Positions 22,526 to 34,822 of a stretch of 64,000 nt of DNA are shown in pieces. The stretch spans positions 17,179,110 through 17,243,109 of the forward strand of contig NC_134030.1 in the NCBI RefSeq assembly GCF_964204645.1, read 5' to 3'. Position 1 is the first letter of the stretch. Every line of letters starts with the position of its first letter. This stretch comes from Tubulanus polymorphus (taxonomy: Eukaryota > Nemertea > Palaeonemertea > Tubulaniformes > Tubulanidae). Both the position numbers and the translations under genes were made by a program. Under the pieces are notes generated by a model. It was not told the origin of the DNA and made no database searches. It worked only from the letters and a program-made list of their open reading frames with translations.

Positions 22526-23252
22526 GAATCGAGATAGATAAACCATGGAGAAGAGGAGGGTACACAACTTACATGCCATCAGTAAGCAGTTGGTTGAGAA
22601 TTGAAAATGATAAATCTTACCAGGACACAGAATTAGTTAAGGAAGTTCAAGAAAAATGCAACCCATGAAATATCGGAGTTGAAACATAATTCTCAGCTCG
22701 TAGAAAATTACTAACAGTATCGATCGTGAAAACTCTGAATTGAATATCAAACAAGACATAATAAAAGTATTAGAAATTGAAGGAAAAATCCACAAACCCC
22801 TGCATGTAACACAGTAAGGTGAACGCAAAGACCATGGTACCCGGAGACCTTTACGGGAGATTTTAAGCACCACCACAGAAAAAGAAAGAATTTTGCTGGC
22901 TTTCTTTGAACTACGCAAACGCAAGGATTGTGAATCTAAGGTAGGAATAACTCCGAATTGGACACAAGAATGAAGACGACAATACAAACAAGGAAAAAGT
23001 GGTATAGAGGCATGTCATATCATCACCCGAAGTCTGAGAGATGAGGAAGGTAGCATTAACGAACTCAGAATTGGTACCTTAAAGCCAGGAATAAAGAATA
23101 TATTGAGAAATGTTGTCAGGTATAAACCAGACGTTACGTCAGATGATGAATGGATAGACATTAAGGCAAGTGAAACAAGGAGCGGCTCCTCAGCCGAGGA
23201 GTCTGAATCTACAGCCATATCTTTGCCATCCACACCACAGTGCAATCAGTAA
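22526..23252 (+). pseudogene. LINE ORF1-like RNA-binding protein remnant
   Basis: Broken frames read QLVENY (about 22,694) and later DIIKVLEIEGK, then RRPLREIL, KERILLAFFELRKRKD, VGITPNWTQE and RRQYK (22,757-22,990). The last frame, ARNELRIGTLKPGIKNIL..., ends at TAA 23,250-23,252. The order LENY, RPL.V, LL...LR, I.PD.T..ER resembles the C-terminal half of L1-type ORF1 proteins, which coat the retrotransposon RNA. Stops and frameshifts are frequent. No RT follows. Confidence 0.35.
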
Positions 23253-23869
23253 AACTTAAAAGCGTGTAGGAATAGATAGAGAGCACTAGTATTTTCAACA
23301 GCAACAAGAGAAAATTATTTTATATAGAAAATTTTAGACAAATCTTTGAGACGTTATGTAGGACTTATAAAATATAGTGGCACCCTCATAAATAACAGTT
23401 TAAGAGGTACTTTAAGTACTTATATCAGAAAGGACATTAAGAATCTTAACTAATGAGGCTGTCTGTACATAGGCCTATGGCCTTCTTTGATGGTAAATAA
23501 TGATATGATATGTGATGAACGTCTCGATCTGCCTACGGAAAGTACAATATTAACGGGTATCAAGGAATCCGCCTATTACCGAATACATTGATCATCAATG
23601 TGTCGATCCACAACATTTTTCCAAGATGGACATTTTGTGGGGAAGGCCCGCAAACTTCGCCCCTTCCGCGCTCGTAGCTGTGCTGCCAGTTGATTCCTCT
23701 AAAGTTAAATTTATTTATTTTTAAGTGACCACTCTTGATTCGCCAACACAACAGGCTGAGTTTAAATGATCTTCTTCAACCAAATAACTCTCCTCATCGA
23801 GCTACATTTTTTGAATATTCATTCTTTTCATCTAGAGATTTACAAGTAGCTGGTGAGCTGACACATGTA
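23253..23869. other. No gene seen
   Basis: Non-coding sequence before the satellite array. Confidence 0.45.
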
Positions 23870-25620
23870 TTTTAGAATCATTTTTAAATCATCCAAAGTG
23901 CACAAAATAACAAATTGGAGTCGGGGGTTATGTTTATGGGTCTTATGTTTAGTGACACCTATATATAATATACTAAACCTAAGACCTATAAACCTAAGAC
24001 CCTCAAATATCTTGTCTCTGATAAATAAACCAAATTTAAATAGGCCATCGATGGATCATTTTAACTAATATCTATATATTAGAACCATTTTGAATAGTCT
24101 AAAGTACACAAATAATGATTTAGAGTCGGGTCTTAGGTTTATGGGTCTTAGGTTTAGTGACACCTATATATAACATACTAAACCTAAGACCTATAAACCT
24201 AAGACCCTCAAATATCTCGACTCTGATAAATAAACCAGATTTAAATAGGCCATCGATGGATCATTTTAACTAATATCTATATATTAGAACCATTTTGAAT
24301 AGTCTAAAGTACACAAATAATGATTTAGAGTCAGGTCTTAGGTTTATGGGTCTTAGGTTTAGTGACACCTATATATAATATACTAAAACTAAGACCTATA
24401 AACCGAAGACCCTCAAATATCTCGTCTCTGATAAATAAACCAGATTTAAATAGGCCACCGATGGATCATTTTAACTAATATCTATATATTAAAACCATTT
24501 TGAATAGTCTGAAGTACACAAATAATGATTTAGAGTCGTGTCTTAGGTTTATGGGTCTTAGGTTTAGTGACACCTATATATAATATACTAAACCTAAGAC
24601 CTATAAACCTATGACCCTCAAATATCTCGTCTCCGATAAATAAACCAGATTTGAATAGGCCATCGATGGATAATTTTAACTAATCTCTATATATTAGAAC
24701 CATTTTGAATAGTCTAAAGTATACAAATAATTATTTAGAGTCGGGTCTTAAGTTTATGGGTCTTAGGTTTAGTGACACCTATATATAATATACTAAACCT
24801 AAGACCTATAAACCTAAGACCCTCAAATATCTAGTCTCTGATAAATAAACCAAATTTAAATAGGCCATTGATGGATCATTTTAACTAATATCTATATATT
24901 AGAACCATTTTGAATAGTCTAAAGTACACAAATAATGATTTAGAGTCGGGTCTTAGGTTTAGTATATTCTAAACCTAAGACCCATGAACCTAAGACCCTC
25001 AAATATCTCGTCTCTGATAAATAAACCAAATTTAAATAGGCCTTCGATAGATCATTTTAACTAATATCTATATATTAGAACCATTTTGAATAGTCTGAAG
25101 TACACAAATAATGATTTAGAGTCGGGTCTTAGGTTTAGTGACACCTATATATAATATACTAAACCTAAGACCCATAAACCTAATACCCTCAAATATCTCG
25201 TCTCTGATAAATAAACCAAATTTAAATAGGCCATCGATGGATCATTTTAACTAATATCTATATATTAGAACCATTTTGAATAGTCTAAAGTACACAAATG
25301 ATTTAGAGTCGGGTCTTAGGTTTATGGGTCTTAGGTTTAGAGACACCTATATATAATATACTAAACTTAAGACCCATAAACCTAAGACCCTCATCACGTC
25401 TCTGATAAATAAACCAAATTTAAATAGGCCATGGATGATTCATTTTAACTAATATCTATATATTAGAACCATTTTGAATAGTCTAAAGTACACAAACAAT
25501 GATTTAGATTCGGGTCTTATGTTTATGGGTCTTAGGTTTAGTGACACCTATATATGATATACTTAACCTAAGACCCATAAACCTAAGACCCGCCTCTAAA
25601 TCATTATTTGTGTACTTTAG
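23870..25620. repeat. 205-bp tandem satellite with hairpin monomers, about 8.5 copies
   Basis: The mark TAGAGTCGGG recurs at 24,121, 24,326, 24,531, 24,736 and 24,941 (exactly 205 bp apart), then at 25,116, 25,304 and 25,505 in copies with deletions. A diverged first copy starts near 23,870. Each monomer contains inverted arms GGGTCTTAGGTTTATGGGTC... and its complement around ACACCTATATATAATATA. At the right edge the inverted arm extends to CTAAATCATTATTTGTGTAC (about 25,597-25,616), so the last copy is a complete foldback. Homogeneity of the central copies indicates recent tandem amplification. Confidence 0.95.
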
Positions 25621-26601
25621 CCCCATTTTAGCAAATTTATTTCTCGAAAATGTTGAAAATTGAATTATTCATTACCTCTTTACACTAGCACTCCCCCTAA
25701 GCTTTGGTTACGATATGTTGATGACGTTCTTGCGCATTCCTTGCGAATTTGATATTGATTAATTTCTCTCATTCATTAACTCTTTTTACCCCTTGTTCAA
25801 CTTCACATTTGAATTAGAAGTTGATGGAAAAATACCATTTTGAGATGCGTCCACTCATAGCTGTCGTGTTTTAAATCCTCAATTTATAGATAACCCACTC
25901 ATTCTAGATCCTACTTGCATTATTTTTCCTTTACCACTTATAGCATAAACCTCAGTGTTGCTCAAGGATTATTTCTTCATGCTTTTAGGATTTGCGACAC
26001 CCTTTTTCAAGATGATGAACTCACCAAGATCAGGAATTCCCTTAATAAGTTAGCTTATCCAAACTACCTTTTGAATAAAACTCTTTTTCAAGCCCGTTGC
26101 ACCCATTTTTGTAACAGAAACAGCCCATTGTCATAACTTTTGTTCCTTTTTTGGAAAAATCAAAAACCCCCTTCATCTCCTTAACACACAGCTCGTTTTC
26201 ACTTACAATAATAAACTTAGTCATAACTTAACTCACAATTCCTGCAAAAGGGAACCTTTGAACATTCGTGTATACAAAATACGTTGTAAAGTCTGTAATG
26301 AAATATATATTGATGAAACTGGGCGTGATTTGAACAAGCGCCTCAGAGAACATAAAAATGACGTCAAAAATTTCAAACCCGAGAGTGGAGTAGCTAATCA
26401 TGTTTAGGAAACTAGTCACAATTTTGATTTTGATAATGCCGCTATAATTTTTCCCTGTCCCGATAAAACCAAACGTCACATTATGGAATCTGCGCTTATT
26501 ATTGAAGATATTGATAAACGTGTTAATGTGAATAGCGGTGTTTCTCCTCACAATATTTTGATCTCTAAATTTCTCGCTTCATTTGTACACCCATTATTCT
26601 A
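25621..26601 (+). pseudogene. Penelope-like element: RT end plus GIY-YIG endonuclease, frameshifted
   Basis: PPKLWLRYVDDVLAHS (about 25,691-25,740) is the RT catalytic YVDD box, followed by LFNFTFELEVDGKIPF in another frame. Then come QGLFLHAFRICDTLFQDDE and LAYPNYLLNKTLFQARC (25,957-26,100). The C-terminal endonuclease reads VYKIRCKVCNEIYIDETGR, then L..RLREHKNDV, at 26,262-26,370 (YIDET where YIGET is usual). An in-frame TAG follows after VANHV, and the frame continues to NVNSGVSPHNIL and TAA 26,599-26,601. Penelope-like elements reverse transcribe and nick DNA with this GIY-YIG domain. Several shifts make it inactive. It directly abuts the satellite array. Confidence 0.85.
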
Positions 26602-26913
26602 ATCCCGTTAGATTGTTTTCCTCCGTTTGACACTTCCACTCACTCACTCATTCCTTGGTTATCCCTTTGATGTTCTTGCCTTTTGTTTTTGTCTGATTAC
26701 CCCTTAGTTTGTCTGCGTTTGAACCCTCTGGGATTTGTTTTTAGATTACTTTAATCTCGCACTACATCCCCTACAGTTTGTCGTTTGTTTTCTTTTTCTT
26801 CCTTAGTGTTCCGGTTTTTGTTATTTAATTACTTTAATCTTAATCCTTTAATCTTTATCATTTGTCAAATTCTTGTATAAATATCCTGTTATTTTATTTT
26901 GTTCTCAGTACGC

Positions 26914-26944
26914 CTGATGATGGCTAACAGTTGTTAGCCGAAAC
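26914..26944 (+). ncRNA. Hammerhead-like motif at the Penelope-like element's 3' end
   Basis: CTGATGA at 26,914-26,920 is followed by a perfect 8-bp stem GGCTAACA / TGTTAGCC (26,922-26,939) and GAAAC. This is the core order of a hammerhead ribozyme, and hammerheads are known from Penelope-like elements. It lies about 310 bp past the GIY-YIG stop. Stem III and the cleavage site were not resolved. Confidence 0.55.
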
Positions 26945-26949
26945 GTTGC

Positions 26950-27726
26950 TCCTCAAATATTATCATTCTAATATAGAATTTTTCAATCTTGGCTTCGTTA
27001 TTGTGGGATTTCTCTCGCTATCATCATACACGGATATTGTGCATCTTCTCGTCTTATTATCGGAACACCGAGAACAGCAACTAATCGCTGATAAGGTGAC
27101 GGTCCATGGCCTGTCGCTGAAATAACATTTGAAAAAATGTAGTTTTGCCAATATCTGTGGTAAAGGCGAGTAAGTTTAACCTTGGTGTCTGAAAACCAAG
27201 TTTTGGATGCGTAGGGGACTTGTCATGATTTATCAAAGAAACAATCTGGGGAATAATGTTTAATATCTGAGGGTTAATAAAAGTCAGATACCGGCCTAGC
27301 ATTTACATAAAATCCATTAGAATTTTTTACATGATGCCTGTATTGTCAGAAAAGAACCCAGCTTCTGTATTCTACAACGTGCTCCTTTTGATTTAAAATG
27401 AAATACAATTTTTGGAAAACTTCATTGTATTCAAATTTACTAAAATGACATTTCCAAACCGACGACGGTATCCTATCACTCGAGTTCGAAATAAACAAAA
27501 AGTAAGTGAGAACCCTCAGCGAGCTATTTCTGTTTTTCAAACATGAGATGTATAAAGTATGACCAGAGATGCAACCGCATTTCTGAGTCAGCTGTAACGT
27601 GTATTTTTAAATCAATGGCCTACATTTTGTATTCAAAGTCACGGACTCCCAGTGGTCTCAACGAGTTAACTAACAGCATGACAGCCGCAGGCGTTTAAAC
27701 TAGCCTCTGTATAATGCTATAGGAAT
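26950..27726. other. No gene seen
   Basis: Sequence after the Penelope-like element. Short frames on both strands lack motifs. Confidence 0.4.
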
Positions 27727-27879
27727 ATGGAGGAGAAAGACTGTTGGTCACTCATTCTCTCAGCGAAGTCATTCGGTTGCTACGAGGAATTTGAACTATT
27801 ATCTTATATTGCTCCGTACGAGGATAAAATGGACAGATCGTCATCGTGTTCAGATTTGGAATCAGACATTACACCTTGA
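27727..27879 (+). CDS. Small hypothetical ORF, 50 aa
   Basis: ATG to TGA encodes MEEKDCWSLILSAKSFGCYE... ending in a Ser/Asp-rich stretch. The composition looks protein-like and could be a first exon, but nothing downstream supports it. No family recognised. Confidence 0.2.
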   Translation: MEEKDCWSLILSAKSFGCYEEFELLSYIAPYEDKMDRSSSCSDLESDITP

Positions 27880-30800
27880 CCCCATTTTTCTGGTAAATTA
27901 AAATGAAATTTGTTCTTGATATACATTTATATCAGAGTTTGAGGAATACTTATACGTTTTGTGTTTTGTGAATCTATGACTATTGAATGTTCAAATCAAT
28001 CTGCAATGTTGGAATACGTGGCCTGGACGACATAACACTTTCTAAGATAAGCCAGGGAGCAGATTTATAGACTTTTAAACAACTTTTGAAAAACAATTAA
28101 CCGCAACATGCGATCTTTCCTAATGATTAACATGTTTAAATTAATCTAGCTCATAAATAGAGTCTCTGTTCTCTGATTCACATGGGTAAAAAGACGTTTT
28201 AGCAATATCGTACAATGAAGCGTAAAATTGATATAAAAACCATGTTTTGTTTATTTATTCAGACTGCGTAGTTTTAATGGTCGTATTAAGACCAAGTATG
28301 TGACCTCTTGAAACGCAATTAAGTTTCATTCAATTTGTGTGTAAACATTTTTTTAACAAATCTAAAACCTGAATAGAATGGTGCAATTATATCATTTAAC
28401 ATTTAAATAAACAAATCGGAACATTCATTATATCAGTATATCATTGTAGTTCTCTCAACTTTCATTGGTTTGTAAACACTTAATCAAACTAAACACGAGG
28501 ACCCCGTTACCTGCAGTGTGTATTTGTGCTGAAAGTGCTAACTGGATAGCTTCTTCGAATCCGCAACTTATCCATTCATTGCATTTATAATTAGTAAAGG
28601 AATACGTGATATAACCGATGCGGATACCTATGAATAATTGTTTCAACTCTTTGAAACCGTCGAGCATACGTCAAGCGTACTGTTGCTCTCATGCACACAT
28701 TAAAATATCTGATTATGAGATGATGATGATTGACTGGAGCAGTCAAAATATTTGGATTGGCTTCGTAGTGATTGCAATTTTTTCTCATTTTTTTCCATGG
28801 TGGATATATGAAATCCTGCATTTGAATTTCAGTTGACTTTTCTGGATAGCTGCTATATATGGGATCACAGACCATCTTCCAATTGGGAAATTTGAAGGTA
28901 ATCACGTAAGTCTTTACATCCATCTTATTAATTTATGTCATGATGGTAGTAATATTATTATCGCTTTTGACACAGATGGAGAAATGTCCCTTAGTTCTCC
29001 TTCTCACAGGAAATTATGCAATTCGTTTATGATGTCTTCAAGAAAAATATCAAAGAAAAGTAACAGTCTCTAGGTGATTGAAATTGAAGGTGAACACCAG
29101 ACTTCTTTTTTTGGTGAAAGTGGACTGCTGATGGCATGAAATCCAGATGAGCTGAAGAAAAAATGTGATTCAAAAAACACTTTTAACACTTATATCACTT
29201 CATATCTTGCAATGATGGGTGATGGGTGAAAGTTTGATTGATTGAGTTTTGCTGGTTTAGGTTCTCCTCACACACAGGCACATCCTCAGAACTTTATACT
29301 TTTAATCCAAAATTTTAGAGTAGTCTTCTATTGAGGCATCTTTTTGATATGTATTTATCTCAATGCAAGACACAACTTAAGACATATTCAAGGACTTCAA
29401 ATGGATGACCTTTTACGATAGTCAGCTCAAACTAGCCATGTGTCCAATGCTAGTCCTCTGAAGATCAATTGCATCGATTTAATGTTCTTTCTGACACATT
29501 AAATGGAATGATTTAAAAAAGCGAGCATACTTCTCTCAATGCAAGAAATAAGTATATATATACTGCTGTATCCAAAGACATTTTAATTTCAAGATTCAGC
29601 GTAATAAGTGATTCTTCTGACTTCAATAATCAAGTGAATGTCACTCTGTCGAGTGGTAAAGCTACTTGTACTTTGTAATTAATTGACTGTGGTAATTTGA
29701 TTGCTGTTTGTGAGTATATTGTTGCCTGAGTAAATTAGAGAAATCTGTGCCATTGTTCAAAAAGGCGAATGTTAAAACGAGTATCTATAAGGTTGCCACA
29801 GCGGAAATGAACTTAACTGCTGGTACAAAGGGATACCATGGAGAAAGCGAATAACAAACATTAAACCAGCCTTTCATCAAACATCTCAGAGTTCCGAGGC
29901 TCTTAGACAGCATGGCAAAGCTACCACCATACCAACCCCAAGTTCGCAATCGGCATCAACCACCTGTACAAGACTGAGTCTATCACAAGACTTATCTATT
30001 GTTAGAGTCAATGGTTAGGCAAAACCTTTGAAGTTGAATAACTTGGTTTGTGTCAGGCGATTACATGTAGGAAGCTTCATGTTGTAAGTTAATGTTAAGT
30101 GTCATCCTCACGACGGAAATCTTAACAATGTTTAAAATTGGTGATGTTTTAAAACTTTAATCTAGATAGAAATTACCAGGGAAATTGTGCAGTTTCAATA
30201 CACCATTAATGTTAAAAGTCTTCCTTGACTTATTTGAATGTGAGAAAAGTGACTCCATTTTAAGATCTAAATCAATTTTAAAAATGTTTCATTTCATTCC
30301 ATATATCTTTAAATCATCAAACATTATACTTCATAAGCATGAAACTTTTATTATGATGAACTTTTAATTGTAATGCCAACTTTCCACTGGTTACCTCTAA
30401 TCAACTTTTTGAGCAACTGGGCCCAGATCTTTTCTCTAGGAAGGAAATGAATGGATATAAAAACGATGGTTCATTCAGACTGCTCAGTTTCACGGTCCGT
30501 ATTAATTTGTTTGTATTAATTATTCCACTTTGTACTTTCCACTTTGTACACGCCTACCAAGGAAGTAAGCTTACCCTAACCCGCAAGGCAAAAATACACT
30601 TTTTGACGTTCTAGACAGTGTATCACATGAACAGCATGCAGTCTAAAGCTAATATAGTAATTTCTCACCTACGCGGTGTGGCAAGACAATGGACTTGTAA
30701 TCTGACAGGAGATGAGATATCTGGTTACTTTCAATTGCTCTAGAGAGTAGGTTCTTGGGCCTAGCTATAGGGCCAAAATTCACCTGGCAGAATTGCAACG

Positions 30801-32869
30801 AGTCGACGATAACGCAGGAGTCGCTGAAGGAACAGGTCTAAAATATCTTGATGATAGGAAGGCTGACTTATCCGGATTAAATCCTAAGCAGAAGGAGCGT
30901 CTTTACAGAAACCATTCCAATGAGGCCCTTCCACAAGTTGAGACCCATATATGTAATTGGCCGATCTGGAGCTAGTGAGGTTGACTATCTATGTATATGG
31001 ATACAAGATTTGAAGTTAACATTTTCCAATTTACATGAAAATGTCATCGTTCAATTGCAGAAAAGCAAAGCATTGCGATAAAAGGAATTATGTTGGAAAA
31101 ATATGCAAACAAAATAGACCCTTTAGAAACAGAAAGTCCGATGACATCAATCAGAAAAGAACTTTTAGCCCATAAAATTGATGTTTCGAGCTCAAATTTG
31201 AAGCTGAGAAACAGCAAGCACTATCTGAAGAACTTCTTTCCGGAGTAAAGCAAGTCCCAAGTGTCCCTTTCCATTCAGCAACTGCTTCTCTGGAAGGTTT
31301 ACTTTCAAATGATCACAAAATCGTCGAAATAGAAACTCTTCATGATATCGCAAATATGTCCAATCTAATCATACCCCGGAACATATAGAAAAAGGACCAA
31401 TCTTTTGTCTGAACAAATGTTCATAAACATCCCTTGAATGAGGTAAAACTTAAACTATGAGTGACCCGTTAATATACGGACCAATCAGGACAGAAGCTCC
31501 AAAGTTCTTCAAATTTGAGGCCAGTGCCCGTTACTGACGAAACAAAGTTTATCGATTGATATGGTTTTTATTAATTTCATGATAGAATTGCTTTAAGTAG
31601 CTTACATTTTTACTCAGACAAATCACGACCTACACCGCGGGGCCCGTACTCTATAACTGATACATAAACACAGTGAACACGAGAGTATAGGGCGATATTG
31701 CCTACCTGACTGTACATGACTGTTTTCAACGCGAAGGCTCATCACTGTGCCGCGGTTAACAAACTAATATTAATAATCAGGCTCCATAACGGATCACTAA
31801 TGCTTCAATTAATGATGATAAAACAAGTATTCCAGTTGTGTATATATCAGACTCATCTCTAAAAATCTGATGCTATCAGTAAATCAGCTGTAAATTTCCG
31901 CAATTTGAAACCAGAATTTCGTCAGATATCTTGATGCAAAGTTACCTTACGCACGGGATATCAAAACTACATGAATCATTGAACACATCGCACACAGTAA
32001 ATTGTTATATCATACGCCTTGAGTATCAGTATTCGCGCTAAAAATGATGAATATCAACCTATTCAATCCTGCCGCCATATTGTTTGTGAAATAATGCGCA
32101 CCAGCTGATCTCCTCGTTCAATGTTATGACGTCATGATGGAAGTCAAAGCCGGGTTAACACAAATTTTATATAACCAAGATTTTGAGGGGTTTCGTCTTT
32201 GAAAGCCCATAACTACCGAACAAAACATTGGATTTTCGGTTGCAATCCACTAAGTTCCCTAATAGCTGAAAGCGAAGAAAGGACATTTTGACTGCATGAT
32301 ATTTGTGCTTCAGCAACCCTAATGGCCTGGTTATGTTATCGCAATATTTACTTCACCATCAAACTGAGGGACACAATTGCTATAGACAGGATTCGCTAGC
32401 TATTCAGGTGTCACGAATCAGCAAGGAGACCAAAGTTCTTCATTCTTTCGAAAAAAATATAAATATTACATGGACAAGAGACAATCACAAGTTCAAGGAC
32501 ATTTTCGACGGATATTAGGGGTATGCAGGTTTCATGAGAACGAGCCCGATTAGCAATTTATAATAAATAGCATAGCTGTCATATATGGATCATCAGGGGC
32601 TTGTTAACTGGCTTGGATTTTATTTCCGGGTTGTTGATAATCTCATAAGAATGGCGCTAAATTTGAACTGCAAATAAATTCAAAATATCGAGGAAATACG
32701 TTGTGTTGATATTGTTTATTTATCCGCTATTAAGCTCTGATAAACAATTGGTCGTTAAGGATCATTATCAGGCGGTCGCAACGCCTTACCATATAACAAG
32801 GTCAATTTCTAAAAGAAATATAGCTGCAAAGCAGCGACAACGGGTTTTCTGCTGTCTTAGAATCCTGTT
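27880..32869. other. Five kilobases without a supportable gene
   Basis: Weak hints only. Open text near 29,873-30,015 is Ser/Thr/Gln-rich (SSEALRQHGKATTIPTPSS). ISHLRGVARQWTC near 30,661 is vaguely like an LTR-retrotransposon gag. An acidic-basic stretch runs near 31,075-31,210 (KELLAHKIDVSS). All are too short and broken to call. A 20-base word ATATAGCTGCAAAGCAGCGA at 32,818-32,837 is shared with 58,472-58,491. Confidence 0.4.
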
Positions 32870-33116
32870 CAACGGTGGATTTCGACAAAGCATTTGATAA
32901 GACACAACATCAGCCATTACTTAACAGGCTATTTGGAAACAGTATCAATGATAGGTCACCCAAATGGCTCAGCAGTTATCTCTGAACGAAAACTTGTAGC
33001 CAAAATCAAGAGAACGCCTCATCTCGGAATAATTCGGTCTAACTAGAGGAGTCACGCAAGGTAGTATCCTAAGTCGTCTTCTGTTTAATGTCCTGACAAA
33101 TGACATACACATTAAT
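32870..33116 (+). pseudogene. LINE reverse transcriptase fragment
   Basis: VDFDKAFDKTQHQPLLNRLF, then W-LSSYL, then after a frameshift GVTQGSILSRLLFNVLTNDI. These match RT blocks (F.DF.KAFD..H..L...L; GVPQGS.L.P.LF) of jockey/CR1-type LINEs. The YADD box that should follow is absent, so it is a 5'- and 3'-truncated scrap. Confidence 0.75.
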
Positions 33117-33465
33117 CCAAAATATACCAGACCGAGTTAATTTCCAAAACGACCTTAACACACTGTTCGACCAAAAAACTTAATGTTCCGACAAGAAAAT
33201 CTTGTTCGAATGAAAACAATTCTGTTTGATCGAACAATACGCTTTTTGTAATTCAAATAAAAAGCTATGTTATCAGAGATGCTAGGGCCAAAGTACCAAA
33301 ATTCTGGAATTTAGAACGGGGGGTCAGAAAAATTCTCCCCCAGGAAAAATTTTGCGTTTTTGCATCACCGGAGATGCAGTATCACGATCGGCATCTTTCA
33401 TCTGAAAATACGACGGCAGGCATTCGTTGTGCTTCACATCCCTCGCTGCCTTCTTATGCCGCGCG

Positions 33466-33702
33466 CTATCCGGGTGACAAAAGAATATCTTTTTTCCCGC
33501 CACTACCGTATTTGACCTGGTCTTTACAAACGACGCAGTACGCCACGCCAGCTAAGTCTAACTTACGAATGTAGTTCGATAAGTAGTCCCCGTTACTGTC
33601 CTTACACTCTAGCCAGTGCCAGTTAAATTTATTTTTTATACCGCTGTCAAGTGCCTTTATATTGGCCGACTCCCGACTGACAATCTTTCCGTGCGTGCTC
33701 AT
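33466..33702 (-). pseudogene. N-terminal BED-finger-like hAT transposase remnant
   Basis: A 78-codon minus-strand frame reads KNKFNWHWLECKDSNGDYLS, then YIRKLDLAGVAYCVVCKDQV, then KYGSGGKK. The W-L..KD..G.YLS.Y..K...G.A.C..C...I.YG..GK pattern resembles the N-terminal zinc-finger region of a transposase family in marine animals. The second half of the finger (H-x-H) and the catalytic domain are missing. Confidence 0.4.
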
Positions 33703-33785
33703 TTTGCAGACCGTCCCGCTTGACAGCTGCAGGCAAAAAAAAAATTACAAAGCTGCGTGCCTCAGGACATAGCACGCGCATGGTT

Positions 33786-33824
33786 ATAATTAAGATGATA
33801 TTTATTAAATATCATCTTAATTAT
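33786..33824. repeat. 39-bp palindrome inside the hAT-like element
   Basis: Perfect 19-bp arms (ATAATTAAGATGATATTTA and its complement) are separated by a single T. Confidence 0.9.
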
Positions 33825-34496
33825 TACCACGTGCATCTTCACATTGTTGGCCGTCAGCGGGACGATGTACAACGGCGCGTAAAGATAATTGGAAATGGCG
33901 TCACAACAGTGGCGCTCCACCTACGCACGCACAGATACCACCACAAGCACACATATATACATTGTAGCAGAACATCCTCGGAAACGGAGACCAAGATAAA
34001 ATAACACAGAAGCGACGACGAGTACAAGCAAACGAACGCTTTTTCGGTCCGTGCCATTACTGGTCGCCGCGAGGAATTCTCACCAAATTTCCGGAATTGA
34101 CATTGGCGAGGCTAAATTTCCGGAATTCCGGAAAACTAGCATCTCTGATGTTATTGTTGAAATGAAAAACTTTTTTTCCGGGCATAAAAATTTGGTTGAA
34201 CGAAAACAATTTTTTCGAACAAATGTTTGAATGATAACAATTCTGTTCGATTGAACGAAATACTTAATACTTTTGGTTCAGAGAAACTTTTTACAATATA
34301 CTTGTTCGAACGAAAAACCTTTCGTTTCGACAAAAAAGTTTGTTCAACTTTGTTCTAACGATTTTTTCAAATTGGTTCAATCGAACAGAATATTATTGGT
34401 TCGAACGAAATAAATTTTGTTCTGACGAAAGAATTTTCAAGCGAAAGGTCTTATGAACGAAAAAAAAGATATTTCTAGGGCTCCGCAATAACTTAA

Positions 34497-34822
34497 AGCC
34501 GGACGTAGGTCGGCCTTGAGACACAATGCGATCCTCGCGTTGCATCGCAAGTTTCGGTGCAAGTCGATTGCGATACAATTGTCAGTGACTGTGTGTGACT
34601 AGTTTCTGCCAGTCGCAAGGGGCGTAGGTCGGATGTGACAGTCGTGTCGCGTCGCAGAAAGTAGAACACGTGCGACTCCTTGTGACTTGCCTTGCTGACA
34701 GTCGCAACCCGTCGCAAGGGAGCGTAGGTCGATGAGTCGTTGCGACACAATCGTCGCTGCAATCGCAGGGAATGGCGTCGCAGTGAGTCACAAGCCGTCG
34801 CAAGGCCGACCTACGCCCGGCT
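34497..34822. mobile_element. Harbinger-like MITE, 326 bp, TAA target sites
   Basis: The left end AGCCGGACGTAGGTCGGCCT and the right end, reverse complemented AGCCGGGCGTAGGTCGGCCT, differ at one base. Both sides are flanked by TAA (34,494-34,496 and 34,823-34,825). The inside is GC-rich with repeated GTCGCAAG words like those in the 17.7 kb element. No coding capacity. Confidence 0.75.

Larger units (their letters stand above)
33274..34147. mobile_element. hAT-like non-autonomous element, 874 bp
   Basis: The ends are inverted CAGAGATGCTAG (33,274) and CTAGCATCTCTG (to 34,147), with looser similarity inward (CCGGAATT-type blocks). ATGTTAT directly flanks both sides (33,267-33,273 and 34,148-34,154). 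hAT elements begin CAG and make 8-bp duplications; only 7 match here. A minus-strand BED-finger-like remnant sits inside. Confidence 0.6.
33155..34470. repeat. Degenerate GTTCGAACGAAA-rich repeat, split by an hAT-like insertion
   Basis: Variants of TTGTTCGAACGAAAA recur at 33,155-33,245 and again at 34,180-34,470. Between them lies the 33,274-34,147 element, so the insertion appears to have split one repeat tract. Confidence 0.5.

Noticed and set aside
23918-25580. CRISPR-like periodic repeats
   Set aside because: Units are 205 bp, tandem without unique spacers, in a eukaryotic context; it is a satellite.
28455-28923. Minus-strand frames of 70 and 110 codons
   Set aside because: Compositionally ordinary, no domain, no splice sites or polyadenylation signal.
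30640-31440. Gag-like phrase ISHLRGVARQWTC and a following Lys/Glu-rich stretch
   Set aside because: Too short and broken; no protease, RT or LTR nearby.
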